Below are positions 8,890-16,007 of a stretch of 24,326 nucleotides of DNA, piece by piece (within the stretch, counting starts at the first letter, position 1; every line of letters starts with the position of its first letter). The notes under the pieces are model-generated. The model made no database searches and had not been told where the DNA came from. It saw only the letters and a list, made by a program, of their open reading frames with translations. The translations under genes were made by a program, and so were the position numbers. The DNA comes from CAZXVW01 sp964644025 (GTDB lineage Bacteria > Acidobacteriota > Terriglobia > Bryobacterales > Bryobacteraceae), in the NCBI GenBank assembly GCA_964644025.1, contig CAZXVW010000046.1:1-24326 (forward strand), given 5' to 3'.

Positions 8890-10884
8890 GTGGCCATGTC
8901 TCAGAATATCGCCCGGCAGATTGAGGAACTGCGCGAGGAGTTGCGCCGCCACGAATATCTCTACTACGTCCTGGACCGCCCGGAGATCTCCGACGCCGAG
9001 TATGACCGCCTGATGCGGCGGCTGCAACAACTCGAGCGCGAGCACCCGGAGCTGGTGACTCCGGATTCTCCTACCCAGCGCGTGGGCGGCCAGCCGCGCG
9101 AGGGTTTTGTCAAGGTCCGCCATTCCTCGCCAATGCTCAGCCTGGACAACGCCTTCAGCGAAGCAGAGCTGCGGGATTTTGACCGGCGGGTTCGCGAACT
9201 ACTGGGGGGCGCGTCCTACCGTTACGTCGCGGAGTTGAAGCTGGACGGCCTGTCAATGGCTGCGCACTACGAAGGCGGCGTGTTCGTGCGGGGGATCACC
9301 CGGGGCGACGGAACGGTGGGGGAAGACGTCACCGAAAACGCCCGTACGATTCGCTCGCTGCCGTTGCGGCTGCGCGCAGGACCGGAGAATGCCGAGGTCC
9401 GCGGCGAGGTCATCATGACCCGCGCCGCCTTCGAGCGGCTCAACGCGGAGCGGGAAGCGCAGCAACTGCCGCGCTACGCCAATCCCAGGAATTCCGCCGC
9501 CGGCTCGCTGCGCATCCTGGACCCGGGCGTCACCGCTTCCCGGCAGTTGGACTTTTACGCCTACTTCCTGCTGGTGGACGGGGAGCCGGCGCTCGCCAGC
9601 CACTGGGAGTCGCTGAACCGGCTCGAAAAGATGGGGTTCAAAGTCAATCCCCACCGCCGGCTGTGCGAGAACCTGGAGGAGGTGCTGGCCTTTATCGCCG
9701 AATGGGAGACGAAGCGGGAATCGCTTCCCTATGAAATCGACGGAGTGGTGCTGAAGATCGATTCCACAGCCCAGCATGTCCGGCTCGGCTCCACGGCGAA
9801 AGCCCCCCGGTGGGCCATCGCCTACAAGTATCCTCCGCGGCAGGCCGAAACGGTGGTGGAGGACATCGAGGTGCAAGTGGGCCGGACCGGCGCCCTGACC
9901 CCGGTGGCGCATCTCCGGCCGGTGAACGTGGGCGGGGTGACCGTGTCCCGGGCCACGCTCCACAACGAAGATGAAATCCAGCGGCTGGGGGTGCAGATCG
10001 GCGACACGGTGGCCGTGGAGCGCAGCGGCGACGTGATTCCAAAGGTCGTGCGTGTCGTCGGGACCGGCGAGAGGCGCCGGCCGTTCGTGATGCCGAAGCG
10101 ATGTCCGGTATGCGGCGGGGAGATCGTGCGGGAGGAAGGAGAGGCGGCCAGCCGGTGCATCAACACGAACTGCCCCGCACGCCTGAAAGAATCGATCCTG
10201 CATTTTGCCTCCCGCAACGTCATGGACATCGACGGCATGGGAGAAGCCCTGGTGGATCAACTGGTGGACCGGGGCCTGGCGCGGAGCGTGGCCGACCTGT
10301 ACCAGCTCAAGCTGGAGGACCTGGTCCCGCTGGACCGGATGGCGGAGAAATCGGCGCGCAAAATCCTCGATAACATCAACGCCAGCCGTTCGCGGCCGCT
10401 GCCCCGCGTGCTGAACGGGCTGGGCATCCCCTTCGTTGGCGAGCGGACCGCGGTGGTGCTGGCCGAGACCTTCGGCAGCCTCGACGCCATCGCCACCGCC
10501 GGCATGGAACAACTCCAGGCGGCCGAAGACGTGGGTCCGAAGGTGGCCCACAGCATTTATACGTTCTTCCGCGAACCGCGCAACCGGGAACTGGTGGAGC
10601 GGCTGCGCGCCGAGGGGCTGCAATTCTACCACGAGAAAACGCGGGCCCGGCCCGGGCCGCTCAGCGGGCTGACGTTCGTGCTCACCGGCACGCTTCCGAC
10701 GCTGACCCGCCAGGAGGCCAGGGCGCTGATCGAGAACGCCGGCGGCAAAGTAACCGGCTCGGTGAGTAAGAAGACGAGCTATGTGGTGGCCGGCGAGGAA
10801 GCGGGCTCGAAACTGGCCAAGGCGCGGGCGCTGGGCATCCCCGTGATCGACGAACAGCGCCTCAAGGAACTGACCGGTGAATAG
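8890..10884 (+). CDS. ligA: NAD-dependent DNA ligase
   Basis: A 664-residue LigA of normal length, sealing nicks during replication and repair with NAD as cofactor. In order: the Ia NAD-binding helices (HEYLYYVLDRPEISDAEYDRL region, 21-41), the adenylation domain with the active Lys117 in ELKLDG, an OB fold, a four-Cys zinc finger (C405, C408, C423, C428), helix-hairpin-helix repeats (around 440-575) and a C-terminal BRCT domain from about 588. All landmarks are intact. GTG at 8890 and ATG at 8896 are both possible starts; no ribosome binding site precedes either, and TATAGT ends six bases before the GTG, which suggests leaderless translation. The dedA-like gene overlaps its end by 8 bases. 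Confidence 0.97.
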   Translation: MAMSQNIARQIEELREELRRHEYLYYVLDRPEISDAEYDRLMRRLQQLEREHPELVTPDSPTQRVGGQPREGFVKVRHSSPMLSLDNAFSEAELRDFDRRVRELLGGASYRYVAELKLDGLSMAAHYEGGVFVRGITRGDGTVGEDVTENARTIRSLPLRLRAGPENAEVRGEVIMTRAAFERLNAEREAQQLPRYANPRNSAAGSLRILDPGVTASRQLDFYAYFLLVDGEPALASHWESLNRLEKMGFKVNPHRRLCENLEEVLAFIAEWETKRESLPYEIDGVVLKIDSTAQHVRLGSTAKAPRWAIAYKYPPRQAETVVEDIEVQVGRTGALTPVAHLRPVNVGGVTVSRATLHNEDEIQRLGVQIGDTVAVERSGDVIPKVVRVVGTGERRRPFVMPKRCPVCGGEIVREEGEAASRCINTNCPARLKESILHFASRNVMDIDGMGEALVDQLVDRGLARSVADLYQLKLEDLVPLDRMAEKSARKILDNINASRSRPLPRVLNGLGIPFVGERTAVVLAETFGSLDAIATAGMEQLQAAEDVGPKVAHSIYTFFREPRNRELVERLRAEGLQFYHEKTRARPGPLSGLTFVLTGTLPTLTRQEARALIENAGGKVTGSVSKKTSYVVAGEEAGSKLAKARALGIPVIDEQRLKELTGE

Positions 10885-11503
10885 CCTCCTGGACACCCTC
10901 ACCGCCCTGGGCCCCTTCGGGCTACTGTTCATCGCGGCGCTCGATTCGGCCGGCATTCCCCTGCCGATGGGCGTGGACGGGCTGCTCATCGCTCTCGCCA
11001 TCATCAGTCCTCCCCAGGCTTTCCTGGCGGCGCTGCTGGCCACGGCGGGCTCGGCGGCCGGCAGCGCATTGTTGTACCAGGCGGCGCGCAAGGGCGGCGA
11101 AGCCTACCTGCGGCGGCGCACGGAGTCGGCCCGGGGAAGAAAATTCCGCGGCTGGTTTCACCGCTACGGTCTGATCACGGTGTTCATCCCCACCGTAGTT
11201 CCCATTATTCCCCTGCCGATGAAGGTGTTTGTGCTGTCCGCCGGCGCCACCCGGGTCTCCTTCCGCGCCTTTCTGCTGACCATCATCGCCGGCCGCATCC
11301 CGCGCTTCTTCGCCATGGCCTACCTCGGAGCCCGGCTCGGCGAAGATTCCGTGGGGTGGCTTCACCAGCACGCCTGGCACCTGGCGTTGGTCGCCGTGGC
11401 GTTGTTCCTGTTGTTGTTTGCCCTGGTGAAGTTCGCCGGCGCGCGGGCGGCGGCCGGGGCCCCGGAAGCCAGGGATGCAAGTGGGCCGCACATCCGGCGG
11501 TAA
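10877..11503 (+). CDS. DedA-family inner-membrane protein
   Basis: A 208-residue DedA/SNARE-associated (VTT) membrane protein. The N-terminal re-entrant segment (GLLFIAALDSAGIPLPMGVDG, about 14-35), the central F-H-R-Y-G-L-I-T-V-F segment at 88-98 followed by PIIPLPMKVFVLSAGA, and a C-terminal membrane helix at about 160-180 match the family. DedA proteins help flip or recycle lipid carriers and maintain the proton-motive force; the exact substrate here is unknown. The start is a GTG whose bases overlap the last eight of ligA, with AAGGA inside ligA, so translation is probably coupled. The alanine-rich tail (residues 185-208) is not conserved in kind. Confidence 0.88.
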   Translation: MNSLLDTLTALGPFGLLFIAALDSAGIPLPMGVDGLLIALAIISPPQAFLAALLATAGSAAGSALLYQAARKGGEAYLRRRTESARGRKFRGWFHRYGLITVFIPTVVPIIPLPMKVFVLSAGATRVSFRAFLLTIIAGRIPRFFAMAYLGARLGEDSVGWLHQHAWHLALVAVALFLLLFALVKFAGARAAAGAPEARDASGPHIRR

Positions 11504-11513
11504 CCGGGCCCGG

Positions 11514-11535
11514 CCGCCGGGGTTTTCCACGGCGG
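11514..11535 (+). terminator. Possible terminator hairpin after ligA-dedA
   Basis: CCGCCG pairs perfectly with CGGCGG around a ten-base loop, 10 bases after the dedA stop and before the next promoter. There is no U-tract after the stem, so confidence is low. Confidence 0.3.
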
Positions 11536-11554
11536 GGAACACCCACGCCCGCAC

Positions 11555-11565
11555 TGATATAGAAT
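11555..11565 (+). promoter_or_regulatory. Extended -10, leaderless configuration
   Basis: TGATATAGAAT can be read as an extended -10 (TG at 11555-11556 plus TATAGA) or as TAGAAT at 11560-11565. The latter ends six bases before the GTG at 11572. There is no purine-rich ribosome binding site in between. Confidence 0.45.
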
Positions 11566-11571
11566 GTCCCT

Positions 11572-12996
11572 GTGAACCGACCTACACGCCGCTCGTTCCT
11601 CCGGGCCGCGGCCGCCGCCCCGGCCATCCTGAGTTGTACGGCCCGCAAGCCGACCGACATCCGCATCGAGGAGATCGGCACCGAGTACGAGAACTTTCAC
11701 TATCGGACGCCGATCAAGTTCGGCGGGCACGCGCTGGATCGCGTCACGCTGCTCAACGTGAACTGCGTGGTGAGTTCGGCGGGCGGGAAAACCGCCAAAG
11801 GCTTCGGCTCTATGCCGCTGGGCAATATCTGGGCCTTTCCCTCGGCGGAGATGTCTTACCAGACGACGCTCAACGCCATGGAAGTGCTGGCCGAGCGAAT
11901 CAGTAAGATCACTGGCGGGTACAAGGAATACGGGCATCCGATCGACATCAACGTGGCGCTGGAGCCGGCTTACCTGAAGGCGGCCGGGGAGGTCTCGGCG
12001 GAACTGAAACTGGCGTCGCCGATCCCCAAGCTGGCGGTGTTGGTGACCGCCAGCCCGTTCGACGCGGCCATTCACGACGCCTACGGGAAGCTGCACGGCC
12101 TGAATTGCTACCACACTTACGGCCCCGAGTTTCTGCATCACGACCTGGCACACTACCTGAACCACGATTTCCAGGGAGAACATCTCGACCGGTACGTGCT
12201 GACCGAACCAAAACCCCGGATGCCCCTGTATCACCTGGTCGGCGCCCTGGATCCGATCACCGAGGCCGACATCAAACAGCGGCTGAGGGACGGCCTGCCC
12301 GAGACACTGCCGGAATGGATCAACTACAGCGGCCTCACGCACCTGAAAATCAAGCTCAACGGCGATGACCTCGAATGGGACGTGGACCGCGTGGTCACCA
12401 TTGACCGCGTCACCGCCGAGGTGCAAGCCCGGCGCGGCGTCAGCCAGTGGTATTACTCGACCGACTTCAACGAGAAGTGCAAGAACGTACAGTACCTGAT
12501 TGATTTTCTCGACCGCGTGAAGGAAAAGACCCCCGCCGGCTTCGAGCGTATCCAGTACATCGAGCAGCCCACCAAGCGGGACTTGAAATCCGACCGGCAG
12601 AACGTGATGTTCGAGGCGGCCAAGCTGCGCCCGGTGGTGATCGACGAATCGCTGACGGGCCTGGACATGCTGCTGCTATGCCGGGAGATGGGATACACGG
12701 GCGTCGCCCTCAAGGCCTGCAAAGGACAATCGCAGGCGCTGCTGATGGGAGCGGCGGCGCAGAAGTACAAGATGTTCCGCTGCGTGCAGGATCTGACCTG
12801 CCCCGGCGCCTCGCTGATTCACTCGGCCGGGCTGGCGGCCCACATCCCCGGCGTGGCCGCCATCGAGGCGAACGCCCGCCAGTACGTACCGGCGGCGAAC
12901 AAGGACTGGGAAGAGAAGTTCCCCGGCGTCTTCGATGTTCGCGACGGCTTGGTCCATACCGGCCAGCTCACCGGCCCGGGCCTGGGCGCCGTTTGA
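11572..12996 (+). CDS. Tat-exported enolase-superfamily (mandelate racemase/MLE-like) protein
   Basis: A 474-residue protein with a twin-arginine signal peptide (TRRSFLRAAAAAPA, 5-18) that may end in a lipobox at Cys22. The body is an enolase-superfamily barrel: K259-x-K261 (HLKIKLNG), D298-x-N300, E331 in YIEQP, D358-E359 in VVIDES and a lysine pair K381/K384 in ALKACKG fit the superfamily's acid/base lysines and Mg2+ ligands. Members abstract a proton alpha to a carboxylate (sugar-acid dehydratases, racemases, epimerases); the substrate is not readable. Export of such an enzyme is unusual outside Acidobacteriota and Planctomycetota. The start is GTG with no ribosome binding site, just after a -10 element. 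It stands alone, convergent with the ABC transporter genes. Confidence 0.88.
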   Translation: MNRPTRRSFLRAAAAAPAILSCTARKPTDIRIEEIGTEYENFHYRTPIKFGGHALDRVTLLNVNCVVSSAGGKTAKGFGSMPLGNIWAFPSAEMSYQTTLNAMEVLAERISKITGGYKEYGHPIDINVALEPAYLKAAGEVSAELKLASPIPKLAVLVTASPFDAAIHDAYGKLHGLNCYHTYGPEFLHHDLAHYLNHDFQGEHLDRYVLTEPKPRMPLYHLVGALDPITEADIKQRLRDGLPETLPEWINYSGLTHLKIKLNGDDLEWDVDRVVTIDRVTAEVQARRGVSQWYYSTDFNEKCKNVQYLIDFLDRVKEKTPAGFERIQYIEQPTKRDLKSDRQNVMFEAAKLRPVVIDESLTGLDMLLLCREMGYTGVALKACKGQSQALLMGAAAQKYKMFRCVQDLTCPGASLIHSAGLAAHIPGVAAIEANARQYVPAANKDWEEKFPGVFDVRDGLVHTGQLTGPGLGAV

Positions 12997-13068
12997 ACAT
13001 CCCGCTGGCGGATCATCACCGGCGAACAGGTGTAGCTGCCCGGAGAAAGTCGGCGGTGCCGGGGGCCA

Positions 13069-13746
13069 TCATGCGACGATCCGGCCGTCGAGCATGTGCA
13101 CAATCCGGTCCGCCACCGCCGCCGCGTCCGGGTTGTGGGTGATCATGAGAATCGTCTGGCCGAAGGTGCGGTTCAGGTCCTTGAGAACTTTCAGCACGTT
13201 GGCCGAGGTCTTCGTATCCAGGTTGCCGGTCGGTTCGTCGGCCAGCAGAATGGACGGGTGGTTCACGATCGCGCGGGCGATGGCCACCCGCTGCTGCTCC
13301 CCGCCCGACAGGGCGCGCGGCTTGTGATCGAGGCGGTGCCCGATGCCCAGCAGTTCGATGACCCGGGTGAAGTCATTGTCCAGCGCCGGCGATTTTCCAG
13401 CAATGTGACGGGCGATGGCGATGTTGTCGCGGGCGGTGAGCGTGGGCAGCAGGTTGTACCGCTGGAACACAAATCCGACTTCGCTCTTGCGCAGGCGGGT
13501 GCGCTCGGCTTCGCTCATCGCCACCAGGTTCCGGCCGCGGATCACGACGGTCCCCGAGGTGGCCGGCATCAACCCGCCGAGGATGTGGAACATGGTGGAT
13601 TTGCCGGAGCCCGACGGGCCGACGACAGAGAGGAATTCGCCCTCTTCCACCTCCAGGTTCACTCCGCGCAGCGCCGGCACATCCACCTCGCCCACCCGGT
13701 AGATCTTGTGCAGATCGCGGATCGCGATCAGGGGTTGGCTACTCAT
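13069..13746 (-). CDS. ABC transporter ATP-binding protein, MacB/LolD type
   Basis: A 225-residue ATPase of the MacB/LolD/FtsE-like type. Walker A GPSGSGKST is at 43-51, the Q-loop Gln at 95, the signature LSGGEQQR at 146-153, Walker B ILLADE at 166-171 and the H-loop His204. It powers the permease encoded just upstream, with which it overlaps by eight bases (its ATG lies inside the permease's final codons), so the two are translationally coupled. Systems of this class move lipoproteins, peptides or macrolides out of, or within, the envelope by a mechanical mechanism. No membrane-fusion (MacA-like) gene lies in the window, so LolCDE-like or stand-alone roles are as plausible as MacAB. Confidence 0.94.
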   Translation of the reverse strand: MSSQPLIAIRDLHKIYRVGEVDVPALRGVNLEVEEGEFLSVVGPSGSGKSTMFHILGGLMPATSGTVVIRGRNLVAMSEAERTRLRKSEVGFVFQRYNLLPTLTARDNIAIARHIAGKSPALDNDFTRVIELLGIGHRLDHKPRALSGGEQQRVAIARAIVNHPSILLADEPTGNLDTKTSANVLKVLKDLNRTFGQTILMITHNPDAAAVADRIVHMLDGRIVA

Positions 13747-14833
13747 ACGACAGCGCCTCGATTGCGTCCTGGTTCACGGCCTTCCAGCCCGGATACGCCG
13801 CGCCGAGCACGGCGCCGGTCAGCGCGATCAGCCCCGCGATCGGCCACCAGTCCGGCACCATCTTCTGGGTCAACGACGCCGGCACCAGGTTCATGATCAC
13901 GGCGCGGGCTCCGTAAGTGAACACGATTCCGGCAATGGTGCCCACCACGGCCAGCAGCGCTGTCTCTCTCATCAGAACGCTCAAGATGTACCCCCGGGAA
14001 GCACCGAGTGACTTCAGAATTCCGATCTCCCGCGTCCGCTCCAGCACCGCCGTGTACAGCGACAGGAACACCACCAAGAAACCCACCACCACCGACAGGC
14101 CCACGATCACCCCGATGAAGGCTTTCAGCCCCGGGATATTCTGCACGGAGAACAGGGAGGTGAATTCGTCAATCGAATAGATCTGATAATCGGGGAGCTG
14201 GGACTTGAGCGAGGCGATCACCTGGTCGGTGTTGTCCGGATCGTCCAGTTTCAAAAAAGCCTGCGTCAGCTTGCCCGTGTTGCCCGTCAGCTCTTGCAGT
14301 TCTTTCAGCGGCACGATCAGGCGGGCCAGTTTTCCCGGTTCGACGACGCCCACCACATTCCACGGGCGGTTCAGCAGTCGGATTGTATCGCCGGCGTGAA
14401 CCTTGTTCTGCCGGGCGTACCGCTCGTCGACGATGATTTGGTCCGGTCCATCGAACGGGTGACCCTCAAGAAAAGTGAAGCCACCGCACATGCGGCTGAA
14501 TTCGTCGAAATCCAGGCCGGTGACGGTGCTGATGCCGCCGATCGGGTGGGTCACCGCGCCGGTAGCAATCGCCACGTGCGGCTGCCGGCGAAAGAACTCG
14601 AGGATCTTTTCCGACATCGGCGCGCTGGACAAACCGATGGCCGCGCTGCCGGGCGGCCGTATCCAGATGTCGGCGCCCGCACCGCGGGCCCGCCGTTGCG
14701 AGTCCTCGAGCATCCCGCGGCTTAAGCCCACCACGGTGAGCATCATCGTGACTTCCAGGCCGATGGCCGCAACGCTCAGAATCGTGCGCACCGGCCGGTG
14801 TTTCAGGTTTTCAATGACAAGCTTGTTGAGCAA
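13739..14833 (-). CDS. ABC transporter permease, MacB/FtsX type
   Basis: A 364-residue permease with the MacB-type plan: one N-terminal membrane helix (16-38), a periplasmic domain (about 40-235) and three C-terminal helices (238-260, 291-313, 329-349). The cytoplasmic motif RTREIGILKSLGAS at 267-280 is the conserved FtsX/LolC coupling region. It forms the membrane part of the transporter with the ATPase that overlaps its end. The start is TTG at 14833 with AAGGA about nine bases ahead. It lies 116 bases after the secreted VWA gene on the same strand, with a candidate -10 (TAAAAT, 14882-14887), so it may be either read through from the VWA gene or have its own promoter. The cargo is unknown. 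Confidence 0.92.
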   Translation of the reverse strand: MLNKLVIENLKHRPVRTILSVAAIGLEVTMMLTVVGLSRGMLEDSQRRARGAGADIWIRPPGSAAIGLSSAPMSEKILEFFRRQPHVAIATGAVTHPIGGISTVTGLDFDEFSRMCGGFTFLEGHPFDGPDQIIVDERYARQNKVHAGDTIRLLNRPWNVVGVVEPGKLARLIVPLKELQELTGNTGKLTQAFLKLDDPDNTDQVIASLKSQLPDYQIYSIDEFTSLFSVQNIPGLKAFIGVIVGLSVVVGFLVVFLSLYTAVLERTREIGILKSLGASRGYILSVLMRETALLAVVGTIAGIVFTYGARAVIMNLVPASLTQKMVPDWWPIAGLIALTGAVLGAAYPGWKAVNQDAIEALSYE

Positions 14834-14881
14834 AAGCGATAATCCTTCAGTGGACGGTGTCTTTCGCGAAGGGCTCCATCC

Positions 14882-14887
14882 ATTTTA
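14882..14887 (-). promoter_or_regulatory. Candidate -10 for the ABC transporter genes
   Basis: TAAAAT on the minus strand, 48 bases ahead of the permease TTG start, in the 116-base gap after the VWA gene. No -35 box is convincing. Its presence leaves open whether the ABC genes are cotranscribed with the VWA gene. Confidence 0.25.
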
Positions 14888-14949
14888 CCGCAGAGGAGCG
14901 GAACGTCCGCTAACCGGCGATCGTGCAATCGGAACGAATGCGCGGACCG

Positions 14950-15993
14950 CTAAAAGCCGCCCCGGGGCCGGTAGCCCGGGCGGCCCAGCACGCGGTACTT
15001 CTTGCCGGGATCGGAAAGAATCTGCACCGTGATCTTGCGGAACCCCTGGTTCGGATTCTTGGCCGGGTAATAGGTGATCGTGTAGGAGTTGCCCAGCGAT
15101 TCGCGGATGGACTCGAAGGCCTCCACCTGCTTCTGCCAGGTTCTGGCAAAGTAGACTTTCCCGCCGGTCCGGGCCGAGATGCGCTGAAAGACGGCGCTGG
15201 AAACCTTGTCCTTGTTCACCTCGTTGGTGGAGATGACGTAGATGGGAATTCCCTCGTCTTCGGCGACGGCGCGCACGTCATCCGGCGCCACCATGCTGGC
15301 GTTGTCCGGGCCGTTGGAGAAGACGATCACCACCTTTCTGCCCGGTACCTTCGCGGCGTCGCGCAGGGTTAGAAGCAAGGCGTTGTACAGCGCCGCGTCG
15401 TCGCCGGCCACCGCCCGCCGGAGCCCCATGATGGCGAGATTCCGGTCCGGGGTCAGCGGTGCGGCCCGGGACAGGTTGCGGCTGAACGTATAGACGGCCA
15501 CCGAGTCGGCCCGGTCCAGGCCGCGGACAAAATCAGCGATGGCGTCGGAGGCGTAAACAAAGCTCCGATACATGTAATTGCTGGTATCGAAGAGAACGAA
15601 CACGTTGGTGCCGACCAGCGCGTCCGAGCGAAGCTCGGTTTGCGGCGGCGGGCTGGCGCCCACCGGCCGGGAGCGGGTCGAGCGGGTGCTAATCAGCGGC
15701 CGGGTCCGCCCATCCGCCAGGACTTCCAGTGGCGGCTCGTTCCCCTCGGCGAAGGTGGCGATCTTCTGCACGATGCCGTCTTCCAGCACGCGGATGTCCT
15801 TTGGCTTAAGACCCTTGACATACCGGCCCTTGCTGTCGGTGACGGTAAAGCTGTGAACCACCATGTCCACCTTGACGCGAAACACCGGCCGCCGGCCCTG
15901 CTGCACCTGGGCCGGGACTGCCGGCCACCAGGGCCCCGCCCCCAGCACCAGAGCCAGCGCCATGAGGAATCGTCGATTCACAATCGGTCTCAT
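14950..15993 (-). CDS. Secreted VWFA-related domain protein, second copy
   Basis: A 347-residue exported VWA protein. The signal peptide covers about residues 1-28 (cleavage near VPA-QV), followed by the same lead-in as the VWA protein at 944-1990 (FTVTDSKGRYV at 49-59, then KDIRVLEDG..QKIATF) and a VWA domain from about 128. Its MIDAS site is more degraded: D136-x-S138 with Tyr140 in place of the second Ser, Ala200 in place of the loop Thr, and SNGPD (226-230) in place of SDGxD. The ATG at 15993 is chosen because GGAGA sits just ahead and a signal peptide follows; the frame stays open further upstream but overlaps the neighbour. It begins 14 bases after the stop of the 1130-residue exported protein, so the two are almost surely cotranscribed and may work together in the periplasm. 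Confidence 0.87.
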   Translation of the reverse strand: MRPIVNRRFLMALALVLGAGPWWPAVPAQVQQGRRPVFRVKVDMVVHSFTVTDSKGRYVKGLKPKDIRVLEDGIVQKIATFAEGNEPPLEVLADGRTRPLISTRSTRSRPVGASPPPQTELRSDALVGTNVFVLFDTSNYMYRSFVYASDAIADFVRGLDRADSVAVYTFSRNLSRAAPLTPDRNLAIMGLRRAVAGDDAALYNALLLTLRDAAKVPGRKVVIVFSNGPDNASMVAPDDVRAVAEDEGIPIYVISTNEVNKDKVSSAVFQRISARTGGKVYFARTWQKQVEAFESIRESLGNSYTITYYPAKNPNQGFRKITVQILSDPGKKYRVLGRPGYRPRGGF

Positions 15994-16007
15994 ATCGCTC
16001 TCCACGT

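Noticed and set aside
9253..11091. 612-codon open frame on the minus strand inside ligA and the dedA-like gene
   Set aside because: Antisense shadow of ligA, whose zinc finger, KxDG and BRCT landmarks are all on the plus strand.
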